Notes under the pieces: model-generated
Databases searched by the model: none
The model's input: the letters and a program-made list of their open reading frames with translations, nothing else
What the model was told of the DNA's origin: nothing
Position numbers and translations under genes: made by a program
NCBI GenBank assembly: GCA_039090855.1
Contig: CM076990.1
Location: 200,389,232 to 200,453,231, forward strand
Source: Macrothele yani
Lineage: Eukaryota > Arthropoda > Arachnida > Araneae > Macrothelidae
Length of the DNA: 64,000 nt
Reading direction: 5' to 3'
Part shown: piece by piece, positions 1-11,800 of the stretch
Position numbering within the stretch: position 1 is the first letter of the stretch
How the letters are laid out: each line of letters begins with the position of its first letter

Positions 1-1099
1 ACATATCGACAGACATTTATTAAAAAAAAAAAAGAAACTGGTGGAAAGCAGTCTATGAAGACTAGAGGCCATCATAAGTGTTAAAGGTTTCAGCATACAA
101 TATTAAATTTTATGTAAATAAAGATTATTTGTAGACATGTAGGTGTGTCCAGATATCAGTGGTAGCAAGTGTACATGGAGAGTTATTTATCTGTGTTCAG
201 CTTTTTACAATGGAAAGCTCTTTCCCACCTGTAATATTGATTTAAAATAAGTGTAGTAATTTTTATTTAAATTTTGAAATGCTTCTGTTAGTTCTTGATA
301 TTGATTACTGATAGACATTTCAGAGGTTAGCAGTTTTGGTAGCACAATGTCATAAAATGTAAAAGTAAAAAGTATTGAATAAGCAAAATAGAGAAAGTCT
401 TATCAGCTCCATGATAAATACTTTTATTAAGAAAGGTGATTCACAGAATTGAATGGCCATCTGCAGTGCAATATTTCGACTTTCCACTTTTGCGGCAATG
501 TAAGTTGGGTATGAAGGAAAGGGTACTTTAGAGGTTAGAAGCTGATAATGCTTTAATAGGAAGAGAATATGTAGGCAAAATTGATAGTTGTAGTGGCAAA
601 ACAGATTTAGTAATGTAGACATTACAACTGATCTATGTACTTCTGCAGAAGAATAAGTTAGTGAGAGAATATGTTTGAGTTAGTTTGAACATATTGGACA
701 TGAAAGATTTCCTAACAGTTGTAGCATCTTGTAGTACTAGGCTATAGACCAACGCACAGTGATATACAGCAAAATGAACTAAAGGCATAAAATTATCCTT
801 TGATGACCATGAAAGCACATATTAAGGAGTCAAGAAAGCATGCAATTGATCAATAGAGAGGATGGTAGTTTGTTGCAAACCAAGGAAAACTTTTTTCTTC
901 TTCTTACTGGCATTTGTGTACACTGCTTGGTGTTTAAATTTACCCCACCCAGAAAGGGCTAGCCAAATGAACCGAAAATCTCCAGAGACATAGAATATGA
1001 AGTGGGTAATACATGATTTAATTTCCTAGACAGTATATCAGTTTGACAGGCCACAAGACAGAGTCATTTGGCATCAATTGATACCTTGTGTGACCATGT
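1..1099. other. AT-rich non-coding sequence
   Basis: No exon, transposon domain or repeat recognised. Reading frames here are short and look like chance openings in AT-rich DNA. It probably belongs to the intron upstream of the first M8 peptidase exon seen at 2908. Confidence 0.5.
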
Positions 1100-1861
1100 T
1101 GTGCAGTGTGATCAAGACAATGCACAGCATGGAGTGATACAGTCCTTAAGTACCTGGAACCACACAAACATTTACCTGGCCCCTTAATTCAGCAGCATTT
1201 CTGAGCAGCCAATGAGATGTTTGCAAGCATTGTATACATACTGCTGAGCTATCACTGTGCCCATGATGCACATTAGAGGTGACCAGCTATCATAACTAAT
1301 GGCACCCCATATGAGTATGCCTGGTTGTTGAGCAGTGTGCTGCTTGCAGACAACAGATGGACCCTCCTGTAGCCATGTCATCACCAGATATGAACTAGAT
1401 AATTGTCAGTACTGATGCAGAATTGGAACTCATCACACTGAACACGACATGGTACCATTCCTGTTACCATGTAGCTTTATTACAATTCCACTGCAGCCAA
1501 GTTCAACTATGCCCTACAGTCAATGTCAGTTAATGCAATGACTGCCAGGAATGCACACCTGCATCTGACAATCTTCAATTCACCATCTGAGTCATAATAG
1601 GGATGTCTATAGCTGTCACTACAGCCTGTCAAATGCTTTCTGCCATAGCTTGTAGCTCCACATTCCCTAGAAATGAATGTGCTGATCAATGCATGATGAT
1701 TCCTGCTTGACTGCACCAGTTTTGCTACAGTGACTGGTGGTACCTTTTGCAACCACTATTGCCAGCAAAGTCCAGCTGTTTTGGCATCCTAATGCACATG
1801 GGCCATAATTCAGTGAGTCAACCATTCAGCTTTACTCAAGCCTACGGTCCTTCCTCTCTCA
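1100..1861 (-). mobile_element. Decayed Tc1-like transposon remnant
   Basis: The minus strand at 1184-1384 reads a DDE-transposase segment with ILIWGAISYDSWSPL, matching the conserved V-W-G-A-I-x-Y block of Tc1-like transposases. Just upstream on the same strand (about 1390-1450) a block resembling the first catalytic region, CDEFQFCISTDN, is readable in another frame. The copy at 20726-22126 has the same block (VMVWGAIGYD), so this is an older relative. No terminal inverted repeats were found. Frames are broken and the N-terminal half (about 1500-1861) is only weakly recognisable. Non-functional. Confidence 0.6.
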
Positions 1862-2407
1862 AGTGCATCTAACTGGTGATTGTGTTGGCAACAAGGGCTG
1901 CAAATCACCTTTGGTCTTTGTATATGTATGCCGTCAACAGTCCATTGCTTTGCTCAACATGGACTGGTGCATGGGACATGACATAACATTAGCAGCTCAC
2001 ATTCTTTTATCTCATGGACATCTCATGCTATTTGCCGTATACTCGAATGATTTGCATTTCTCACTTTCACACACCTACCAATTTGCATGCCGATATCCTA
2101 ACTTCTTTTGGGTGGGGCAATTTCAATGTCGAACAGTGTACTCTAGTTAGTTTTTCTCAAAATACCTACAGCAATTCCAAAAACTGTGTTAATCACAAGT
2201 TAAAAAATCCTCATTAACTCATTCGCATTTGCAGTAGCATGAGCATCTCTTCATACCATGTTGGTGTACAATATGAAATGATGGTGGTGGTAGGTTGATG
2301 TAGAAGATTATTCCCTTCAAAGGAATTACTTTAAGAGGATATTGGCAACAATGATACCATTTTTCAAAACATTTAAGGATCTCTTTTGAAACTATATTGA
2401 GAGCATG
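1862..2407. other. Unassigned intronic sequence
   Basis: Short + strand open frames (1863-2217) give no recognisable domain. The segment may include more of the decayed Tc1 copy, but I cannot align it by eye. Confidence 0.35.
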
Positions 2408-2785
2408 CTATGTTCTTGTGAATTGTTTCATCAGTGTCAAGCATGTGTCTTTTGAAGATGTGTTTGAAATTTGGAAATACCAAAAAGTTATCTTATCTCC
2501 CAAATAAGGTGGGTGATCAAACTGGGTAATGCTTTTTTGGTCAAAAGTTATTTCATTATTGATTGGTAAAATCCACACATTTTTTACATCAATTGTTCTG
2601 CTGCTATCCCATAAGTGTCTTGACCAATTTGTTGCTATTGTTTTTTTGTTTTTGTTTTTAACAAGTTCTGGCATGTACTCACCATAAATGTACTTCCTTT
2701 GTTTTGTAAGCCACATATGAAAATCAGTCTTAATTCCTGTATTGTCACACTTTGTATGTAAATGAATTTGTCTGTACATATCCAA
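2408..2785 (-). CDS. Unrecognised 125-codon open frame
   Basis: An uninterrupted minus-strand frame in AT-rich DNA, 120 bases upstream of an M8 peptidase exon on the opposite strand. The product is basic, with many Lys, Thr and Ile, and has no signal peptide, membrane segment or motif that I recognise. Its length is somewhat above chance for this base composition. It could be a fragment of an unidentified transposon or a chance frame. No function assigned. Confidence 0.2.
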   Translation of the reverse strand: MDMYRQIHLHTKCDNTGIKTDFHMWLTKQRKYIYGEYMPELVKNKNKKTIATNWSRHLWDSSRTIDVKNVWILPINNEITFDQKSITQFDHPPYLGDKITFWYFQISNTSSKDTCLTLMKQFTRT

Positions 2786-2907
2786 TGTTGTTTTTTTTTT
2801 TTCATATTTTTATCTCATTATTGATATGGAATTTGTTTTGTTGCTATTCGGTGTTCAAAGTGCATGAAACAACATATGAATTAAAGTATAGCTTTTCCAC
2901 ATTTTAG

Positions 2908-3053
2908 AAACAGGTAATTGTACTACTCCAAAACGAATTGTTGTCCAAGATTCACATGGGTTGTTCAGGTTAAATCTTCCAGGAGTTGTTGAGCAAATGC
3001 AGAAGCATTTTAAGTGCAAAGCAGAGGACTTTGGTGCACCACTTGAAACAATG
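2908..3053 (+). CDS. Leishmanolysin-like (M8) metallopeptidase, internal exon
   Basis: The exon starts after a CCACATTTTAG acceptor and ends at ATG|GTAAAA. Read with the first two bases completing a split codon, it encodes a segment with TPKRIVVQDSHGLF, NLPGVVEQMQKHFKC and GAPLETM. This fits the block of M8 peptidases between the HExxH active site and the third zinc ligand, where a 'TP...VV..M..HF.C' pattern leads to a Cys and a Gly-x-x-Leu-Glu. The end is phase 0, matching the next exon at 20366. The HExxH exon is not in the window, so it must lie upstream. Family members are membrane- or matrix-associated zinc endopeptidases. Whether this is the LMLN/invadolysin type or the related ciliary-organizer type (CIROP) cannot be decided here. 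Confidence 0.8.
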
Positions 3054-3956
3054 GTAAAATATTCATTTTGTATGTTATTGTTTTTCTTTCTTTCTTTTTT
3101 TTAAATAACCCTTCAATATTTAATTCCAATTAGTAGTTCTAATTCTGACTATTATATAGCTCTAATCATTCTACTATTCCCTTTTACGTGCGATACTTCA
3201 AAGTAACTTGTACAAAATTCTAGCGGATAATGCTTACCTTGGCATTCCTTTCTAGCGATGGGAACATTTCACGCACGTGTTTTCCGGTCTTTGTTGATGT
3301 TATTGTCCTAAAGTCCGTTGTATGCGATGACTGGCTTTACTTCTCACTCTTTTCGCTGGGTATACTCATTGGATCTTTGCCTTAGGATTCCAAACACATC
3401 AATTTTTACCGTTCTTTATACTCGAAATTTTCGCCCATCCTCTGGGCATCCTCAGGAGCGTGGCGACTTTACCACCGATGTTCGTGGTTAACTTCGCGCT
3501 AATGGAGTCCGATACTCCTTGTTGCCATTCGTCGGATATACTTTCCTGGATATATTTCATTATCAAGCCTGGCTGGCGCCATCTATGTTTCATTAAAAAC
3601 AACTTTTTTTTTTTTTTTTTTAATTTCTTCTCCTATCCTGGTTTTCTTGTCTTTTTTGCCAGTTTTTCTTTTGTTGTTGTTTTTCTTGTCTTATTAGTTC
3701 TTTCCACAGGCCCGATAATGTGCTAGGGTCGTTCTGGTTACATACCCTTGCTTTATTTTTATAGAATAATATTGCTTCTTCCCTCCTCATTTGCCTTTCC
3801 GATTTTTTATTCTTTTTTAGCATTTTAATTTCATCAAATTTTGGGAATGTCCGGTTTTCCATGCAGAATTGCACTAAAGCAGTTTTGGCTTCTTTTTTTT
3901 TTTTTGCCAATTAGATATGTTTTGGCTTCTTTTTTTTGCCAGTTAGACATATCTAA

Positions 3957-4241
3957 TTGGCAAAAAAAGAAGCCAAAACTGCTTTAGTGCAATTCTGCAT
4001 GGAAAACCAGACATTCCCAAAATTCGATGAAATTAAAATGCTAAAAAGGAATAAAAAATCGGAAAGGCAAATGAGGAGGGAAGAAGCAATATTATTCTAT
4101 AAAAATAAAGCAAGGGTATGTAACCAGAACGACCCTAGCACATTATCGGGCCTGTGGAAAGAACTAATAAGACAAGAAAAACAACAACAAAAGAAAAACT
4201 GGCAAAAAAGACAAGAAAACCAGGATAGGAGAAGAAATTAA
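3957..4241 (+). pseudogene. PLE endonuclease C-terminal fragment
   Basis: This 94-codon frame begins with KKEAKTALVQFCMENQTFP and ends with a very basic QQQKKNWQKRQENQDRRRN tail. The segment follows the GIY-YIG core in PLE proteins, as seen in the related frame at 37238-37540, where Y-I-G-S-T and the Arg/His residues are present. Here the GIY-YIG core itself is missing. The mirror copy lies on the minus strand at 3620-3910. Only a tail is encoded, so no activity is expected. Confidence 0.7.
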
Positions 4242-4400
4242 AAAAAAAAAAAGTTGTTTTTAATGAAACATAGATGGCGCCAGCCGGGCTTGATAACGAA
4301 ATAAATCCAGGAAAGTATATCCGACGAATGGCAACAAGGAGTATCGGACTCCATTAGCGCGAAGTTAACCACGAACATCGGTGGTAAAGTCGCCACGCTC

Positions 4401-4440
4401 CTGAGGATGCCCAGAGGATGGGCGAAAATTTCGAGTATAA
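4401..4440 (+). ncRNA. Hammerhead-like core in PLE 3' end
   Basis: CTGAGGA (4401-4407) is followed by T and a GCCC/GGGC hairpin, then GAAA (4423-4426). The order CUGANGA, stem II, GAAA is that of a hammerhead ribozyme core. The inverted copy is at 3429-3455. PLEs in animals are known to carry minimal hammerhead motifs. Stem I and stem III could not be confirmed by eye, and an extra T before stem II departs from the classic core. Confidence 0.4.
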
Positions 4441-4664
4441 AGAACGGTAAAAATTGATGTGTTTGGAATCCTAAGGCAAAGATCCAATGAGTATACCCAG
4501 CGAAAAGTGTGAGAAGTAAAGCCAGTCATCGCATACAACAGACTTTAGGACAATAGCATCAACAAAGACCGGAAAACACGTGCGTGAAATGTTCCCATCG
4601 CTAGAAAGGAATGCCAAGGTAAGCATTATCCGCTAGAATTTTGTACAAGTTACCTTCAATATTT

Positions 4665-5887
4665 GGTGAACTCAGACATTGGCTGTATCTTTTAAAAGTG
4701 TTTGCTACCATGTTCGTAACAAATGAAATGAGATTGATTGTATTTAAAAAAAAATTAATACGTTATTTTAAAGAACTTCCCTCTATCCCCCCCCTTCTCC
4801 ACACACATCCTTCATTGAAACTGCAATGCTACCATCAGACAGTTAGCCCTAGTGTGAAAAATATTTGCATAAACTGCTGGTTTAAGTCTTTTAGTGAAGA
4901 TTAAATCAAATGCAGGAAACTGTAAGCAAGGTTTTAATGAAACTTTCTTTTAATACATGTTGAGAATGGCAATTTAATCAAATGAAATAATTTATAAATC
5001 TCACTTATAAAACATTACAGAAGTGCAAATCATGATAATGTGAGACTTATAAAACATTACAGAAGTGAAACAAATAATGTGAGAAAAGTTTTGAATTGGT
5101 TTTATCTTTTGCATTTGGTGCATCATAACCAAAAGGTGTTATGCAAGACTTAATTGTGAAAACACATTTTTATGAATGGAATCTCTAGTTTTCTGAAAGG
5201 ATTCAGTAATATTTGTTAATGCCTATCGAATTCAACAGATTTCTTCATACATACATGTTGTTAACTTCTTTGCCTGTACACAAACATGTTTTGACACATC
5301 ACTTCCCATCTGATAAGGCAGTGCATGCCATTTATTTGCAGTTGGTCACAGTTGCCAGGCAGAGATGGGGAACAGCTAGCTAGCTTGCATAAAGTTTTAT
5401 GTACAGCAGGAGAAATGCTGTACTCCTCTCCACTCTAGGCTCTGCCATTCTGTGTGTGGGTTGTAAAAGATCATACTTCATCTTTATCAATAATTTAAGT
5501 TAGGAAGGCCTTGTCGTGCTTTGCAGTCTCTGAGAAATTAGCACAAAACAAAGACCAAGTCTATTTTAGTTCTTGTGTTTAAAATTCAGAACAAAGATAT
5601 GAAACAATTTCCTTTTTCATAAATCACTTGTTTAAAATCAGAGGTGTGTTCTTTTAGTCAGTTTCATCTTCACGGCTAGCATCCAAAATGTTATTTGGTG
5701 GTACTGTACAGCTACATGAACTTTCAACTAAATGGCATCCAATTTCGTGATCATCTGTAATAATTTGCCTTCCACTGTAAAAACTTCTGTGCCAATCAAA
5801 AACAATTCACATAATGCATCTGTATTACTGTAAGCTTCTTGCCAGTTGCTGAACAGCTTTGCAGCATTTTTATGAGTTCTATAAGGA
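4665..5887. other. AT-rich intron sequence with a short tandem duplication
   Basis: No gene or transposon domain recognised. The block ACTTATAAAACATTACAGAA occurs twice, near 5002 and 5047, about 45 bases apart, as a local duplication. A C-run lies near 4787. Confidence 0.45.
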
Positions 5888-7170
5888 ATTTTATGTAGGT
5901 AAATCAAAAAGTAAGTTACACTTAGCACCATCTGGAGTGTTATTGCAGTCAGACCGCGTGTGTTTGGGAGTGAAGTAGACAGTACTTCAGAGCTGCCGAT
6001 GGGAGGTGTTTTAGTTCAGTAACTGCGTAAGGCACGTGAAGAGGTCAGTTCATAATGGCGCATCAACTGGATTCTTACTCCAAATTGGAAGCGCGAGGAA
6101 TCATTTGATTTTTGTGGGCTAAGCACCTAAATTGCATTGACATCCATCATGAAATCTGTGCTGTATATTGGGGGAATGCCATGTTTTGCCTGGCCATTGT
6201 AAAGTAGTGCCAACAATTTGAAAAGCGTTGCACAAATTTGACAGACGAATACCGCGAAGGCAGACCATTAATATCCAACACTTCGGAGTATGTTGCTGCC
6301 ATTGACGACATGATATGGGATAATAGACATATCAAAAACAGGAAAATTGCCAGTACGTTAGACATTTTGTATGGGACTGTTCTTTCCATCTTTCACGAGC
6401 AGCTGGTATTTTGGAAATTGTGTGCAAGATGGGTGTCACGTTTACTCACCGACCAGCACAGAAATCAACGTTTCCTGTCGTCTTTTGCTCTTCTACAATG
6501 GTATTCTGCTGAGGGTCACAATTTTTTGCATCGAATCATCACAGGTGATGAAACACGGTTTCACCATTTCACTCCTGAAACTAAACAATTGTCCATAGAA
6601 TGGAAGGATGTCACCTCTCCAACAAGGAAGAAGTGCAAAGTCCAATCGTCTATGGGAAAGGTCATGGTGACTGTTTTCTTTGACTGCCAAGGTGTTGTTT
6701 ACACAGAATTTCTGCCAAAAGGGAAGACTGTTAAAGCCGACTCATATTGCCAAACGCTACGAAATTTGCGAAAGGCAATTAAGGACAGACACTGGGGTAA
6801 GTTTTGTGAAGGTGTCATTCTGCTGCATGACAAGGCCACGCACCACGTAGCATGGAAAACAAAGGAATTGCTGCAGTCATTCAAGCGGAAGGTGTGGCAA
6901 CATTCACCGTGCAGTCCCAACTTTTCCCCGTATAATTACCATTTGTTCGGTAAAATGAAACGGGACTTTAGTGGACAACGGTTCCAAACCGATGAAGCTG
7001 TGAAAACTGCGGTCCTTAACTGGTTGCACCAAACTGAAGGAAACTTTTTCTGTACAGGTATGGAAAAGTTAATCACATGTTCCAATAAATGTTTACAGTC
7101 CTTAGGCGACTATGTCAAAAAATGAATAAATGTTGTACCTTTTAACCAACATACATTCCCTGAGTATATC
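5888..7170 (+). mobile_element. Mariner-family transposon, inactive
   Basis: Contains a long mariner transposase frame (see next entry). Upstream sequence from about 5900 (AAATCAAAAAGTAAGTTACA) and downstream sequence to about 7170 look like element ends, but I could not align terminal inverted repeats. Outer limits are therefore approximate. Confidence 0.65.
6054..7125 (+). pseudogene. Mariner transposase (DD34D), broken
   Basis: A start-like ATG at 6054 opens MAHQLDSYSKLEARGII and then stops. The frame resumes at 6238 (TDEYREGRP) and runs 295 codons to 7125. First catalytic Asp: IITGDETRF. Second: LLHDKATHH, where the family usually has HDNARPH. The third position reads SPYNYHLF where active mariners have PSDxHLF, so the last catalytic Asp is Asn. 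With the N-terminal frameshift and stops, the protein cannot be a working transposase, although the 295-codon C-terminal frame has stayed open. Confidence 0.85.
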
Positions 7171-7343
7171 TCTTTATTTGTCTTTTTATTCAACTGTGTA
7201 ACTAACTTTTAGACAGATATTTTCTTACACCATCTCTGCAGGACAACAGACTATGGCTAACGAAAACAAAATGGTGTCAGTACCATAAATACTTAACGGG
7301 ACTTACAGAAGATAAATTTATTAATTTACATTACCTCTCAAAT

Positions 7344-7366
7344 TTTCAATCTATACACTAGATCAT
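7344..7366 (-). ncRNA. Inverted copy of PLE hammerhead-like core
   Basis: Spans 7344-7372 on the minus strand, in the inverted 5' arm: TTGACGA, a GATCT/AGATY hairpin, then GAAA. It preserves the A of the core better than the 3' copy at 12464-12492 (TTGGTGA). Confidence 0.3.
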
Positions 7367-7768
7367 CGTCAATAGTTCTTGCGTCTTACTACTTCCACAG
7401 TCTGGCGACCAAGCATGGTTGATTTGCCATCCAGCATGGTCGTTGATGTTGCCACCTTGCGTCTTCTAAATTTCAAGGGATTCCTCTAATTTCCGGATAA
7501 TTGCATGGGATTGATGTTTGATTACTTGTAAGGAGTCTCAATCCATTTTGTGGCCAGTTTGTTGTATGTGCCTGTCTAATCCTGTTTTGTTTGAAATGTT
7601 CCTTATTGCTGCTTTGTGTTCATTAATTCTGGTGGTTAACCGTCGTCCCGTTTCTCCTATGTATGGTAAACCACATTAACACTCGATTTTATAAATGACT
7701 CCTTCCTAGAGTAAAGTATTTTCTTCTCTTTGTTTTAGGGATGGTAAGGATTTTTTAAAAAGAAGAAT

Positions 7769-8880
7769 ATGATTTGTGATAAATTCAAAAATTATTCAAA
7801 AATTACCCATCGTACTCCGCCGATGTATGGTTTGCTAAAACTTCATAAAGGAGGGCAGCCTATCAGGCCTATTATTGACTCAGAAAATTCTCCTCTGTCC
7901 AATCTGCATTATTACTTACTGTTTCATTTATCAAAGTTGCTTCCTAAACTTAAGGCACTGATAAAGAACACTGAAGAGCTATTAAAAAAACTAGAACTTC
8001 CAGAATTAGAAAACCCTTCGATGGCAAGTTTGGGTGTTGTATCAGTGTATACAAATATTAACCTGGGCAAACTCATAGATTACATTGCAGGTGACCTATC
8101 TGACCTAGCAGTGTTTCATGATTATAATAAAGAAGAAACAATAGGCATTTATGAACTTACAGTGTTTGCTCTAACTAACAATTTTTTTCAATTCCAAGGC
8201 TACTTCTAAGCAAAAATGTGGGCTAGCAATGGGCTCTTCATTAGCACCTCTCCTAGCAAATTATTACATAAGTAAAATAGAAGAGGCCTTCCATTTGAAA
8301 CCTCCTATTTTCTGCATGTATACTAAATACATGGATGATATCCTTTTCATCGTAGATCAAGATTCGAGTGGATACTCATAAAAAATTCTGGAAGGTTTTA
8401 ATTCCCGAGATGAATTCCTGAAATTCACTTTAGAAGAATAAAAAGAAAATAAGCTAAATTACCTAGACATTACTTTGAAGCGAGAAGGATAAAATCTTAC
8501 CACAGAATTATACAAGAAGCCTACAAATATTGGAAAATTTTTAAATTATAAATCAGATCACCTTAATTATATAACGAAAAATGTGGCTATACAATTTAAA
8601 GAAAAAGTTGAAAAGCTGAATTCATCTTCAGAAGCTAAGGAAACACATAAAAATAAGTTAAAACCAATCTTATTAGAAAATGATTACCCTTCAAAAGAAA
8701 TTTGTGAACTGCTGGAAAAAAATCCTAGTGGGAACAGAACTTGCACTACAGACAAAAATAAAGAGAAAATTGAATATTTATTCACAAGAAAAGTCACTTA
8801 CCACAAGGGACTGTTTGAAAAACTAAAGAAAATCAGCACTAAATATAAAATTAGGTTAGCTCCAGGTTTAAATAACAAAA
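7769..8880 (+). pseudogene. PLE reverse transcriptase, broken
   Basis: Frames in order: PPMYGLLKLHKGGQPIRPI (fingers region typical of Penelope RT), VVSVYTNI (the motif-A region, where an Asp is expected), then in another frame GLAMGSSLAPLLANYY (motif B) and KYMDDILFI (motif C, YxDD, near 8328-8354). A LNYLDITLKREG block and the connector 8583-8880 (KPTNIGKFLNYKSDHLNYI and on) follow. At least one frameshift near 8205 and several stops disable it. Motif A reads SVYTNI where Asp is usual, a likely loss of a catalytic residue. Confidence 0.85.
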
Positions 8881-8893
8881 TTAAAAAATACTT

Positions 8894-11800
8894 CATCATC
8901 ATCATCATCATTGTCAACCATTATCAATCCACTGCTGGACAAAGGTCTCCCCAAGTTTCCTCCACAACGGTCTGTCTTGTGCCAGTCTCCTCCATGTCAC
9001 TCCCGCATATTTACGAATTTCATCCACCCATCTCCCATGTGGTCTTTTTCTGGGTCTTTTCCTGTCCCTTGGAATCCAATCTAAAATTTCGGCTGTCCAT
9101 CTGTGGTCTGTCCTTCTGGCAGTATGTCCAGCCCATTGCCATTTCAGGGATTTAACTCTGATCATGATGTCTTCCACTCTCGTCATTTTTCGGATCCACG
9201 AGTTCCTCTTCTTATCTCTCCTGGTTATACCAAGCATGCACCTCTCCATGCTGCTTTGAGTTGTCTGCAGCCTTTGTATGTCTCTTTTAGTTAAGGTCCA
9301 CGTCTCTGCACCATACGTAAGCACTGGAAGGATGCATTGATCAAACACTTTTCTTTTAAGACATAATGGCATATTGCTCTTGAAAATTATGCTGTTTCTT
9401 CCAAAAGCTCTCCAGGCAAGTTTTGTACGCCGATTAATTTCTTCATCAATGTGACCCTCACTTGATATCTGCTGTCCAAGATAAACATATGTATCAGTTA
9501 TCTCCAGTTTTTCTCCATCAATCGATAAATCTTCATTTCTTGTAAAAGCATTGAACATCACTTTTGTCTTCTGAAAGTTCATTTTTAATCCCACTTCTTT
9601 ACTCTTGTCAGCAAGTTCCTGGATCATACTCTGCAGCTCTGATGGGGTAGTTGCAAAAATGACTACGTCATCAGCAAAACGAAGGTGGGTTAGATAATCT
9701 CCATTAATCTTTATCCCTTTGTTTTCCCAGTTCAGTGATTGAAAGATATTTTCCAATGTGGCATTAAAGAGCTTCGGAGATATGGTGTCACCTTGTCTCA
9801 CTCCCTTTCCAATTTTTATGTGTGTTGTATTTTCAAACAGCCGAATCTTTGCACTTGCATTTTCATAGATGTTATTAATAATATTAATGTATGCATCTTC
9901 AATACCGCAGGATTTCAGAGCCGTGGTAACTGCTGATGGTTTCACCGAATCAAAGGCTTTTTCATAATCGATAAAAGCCATGCACAATGGAAGTTCATAT
10001 TCCCTCGCTCTTTCAATTAGTTCTCTCAGTACGTGGATATGATCTATTGTGCTGTAGCCACTCCTGAATCCAGCTTGTTCTCTCGGTTGAGCCATGTCCA
10101 GTGTTACCTTCAAGCGGTGTGAAAGAACTTTAGTGAAGATTTTATAAACCACTGATAGGAGGCTGATAGGTCTGTAGTTCCTGAGATCCTCAATGTCACC
10201 TTTTTATGTAGCAGGATCATTGTAGCGTTGTTCCAATCCTCAGGAATCTTCCCTTCATTAAGGCATCGAGTGAAAATTTGGGCGAGTACTGTTTCAATTT
10301 CTCCACTTGCTTCTTGTATGATGTCTATAGTAATTCCATCTTCTCCTGGAGCTTTCCCCCGCTTCATGTTCTTGATTGCATGAGCAACTTCTGCTGGGAG
10401 GACTGGAAGAACTCTGGTACCTTTCATGATGTCTGGAGTACATGTATCATCCCTTTCATATAATTTGGAGTAGAAATCTTTCACTCTTGTCAAAATTTCG
10501 CCTCTATTTCTTGTTATAGAACCATCTTCTTTTCTCAGAGCCATAATCTGTTTTCTTCCCTTACTGAGATGTCCCTTTGCTATCTTAAGGCTTTGGTTGT
10601 TTTCAATTGCTTTCCTCACTAGCTCACAGTTGAATTTCCTTACGTCTTCAGAGATACTTTTTCGTGTTGTCTTGCATAGCTCTATATATTCCACTTTGGA
10701 AGTCACATCTTCTTTAGTTGTCCTCATCTCTCTTCTTTTTTGCATCAACATTTTGGTTTTTCCTGATAATTTGTTCACATGCAACTTGTTCTTAGACCCA
10801 GCTAATTTTGTTGCTGTTTCCATTAGAGCTTTGGTTACTTTTCTGTTAACTTCCGAAATATCCACTTCTTCCGATGTTAGGCCTTCTAAAGCAGAGAATC
10901 TGTTCTTCAGTTCCAACTTGAAAGTATTATGGTGTTTTTTAAGGTTGGTTATGTCAATACATTTTGTTTGTCTTATGAGCTTGCCACGTTCCAGTTTAGT
11001 GTTGAGGTGCATCTTACATCTCACCAATCTATGGTCACTACCTGTGTTGAACTTGTTCAGCACACTGCAGTCTTCGATGACGAATTTTTTGTTACACATA
11101 ATAAAATCAATTTCACTTGTCGTCCCAATTGGATGTCTCCATGTCCATTTCCTGTGTGGCTTTTTCTTGAAAAAGGAGTTCAAGATGAAAAATCCTTCTG
11201 CCTCTGCAAACTCAACGAGAGTATTTCCACGCTGGTTTCTGTTGCCGTGACCGAATTTACCTACTGAAGTTTCATTCTGTTGCCGTTGCCCTATTTTTGC
11301 ATTGAAATCTCCCATAATTATCTTCAAGTGCTGCTTACCTTTATTATTTAGATGACGAATTTCCTCATAAAATTCTTCAATTTCTTCTTCAGGATGACTT
11401 GTGGTGGGTGCATAAGTTTGAATAATCTGAGCCTGGTATCTACTCGATAGTTGGATAACGAGTCGTGCAGCTCTGTCAGAGGAACTTTCAACTTCTACCA
11501 CTTTATCCTTCAGTTTCTTGTTTATTATAAATCCAACACCACTAGTTCTGCCAGTATCTGTCCCACGATAATAGAAGAGATGTCCACTTTTCAGTTCAAT
11601 GAGATCTTCTCCTTTTCTCCTTACCTCACTTAGCCCGACGATGTCCCACTTGATCCTTTGTAGTTCCTCTTCCAATTCAAGAAGCCTTGAATCAGAAGAT
11701 AGGGAGCGTCCGTTATAGGTAGCCAAGGTCAGCATCAAATGGCAGCCTAGTCCGGTCCTCCGGGGATTCTTAGCACCCTCTGCCTTCATGTCGCACTGGC

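Larger units (their letters stand above)
3122..4652 (+). mobile_element. Penelope-like element reduced to a large palindrome
   Basis: A 1.5-kb insertion bracketed by a 12-bp direct repeat CCTTCAATATTT (3110-3121 and 4653-4664), taken as its target duplication. After an ~80-bp unique leader (3122-3202), the left arm 3203-3919 is an inverted copy of the right arm 3948-4652. A spacer of about 28 bases lies between them. The arms are nearly identical. Each carries the C-terminal part of a PLE endonuclease frame and a 3' untranslated region with a hammerhead-like core. The reverse transcriptase is absent. The 36413-38087 copy has the same plan. Confidence 0.75.

Noticed and set aside
10597..11250. 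217-codon + strand frame
   Set aside because: Antisense shadow of the RTE LINE endonuclease ORF.
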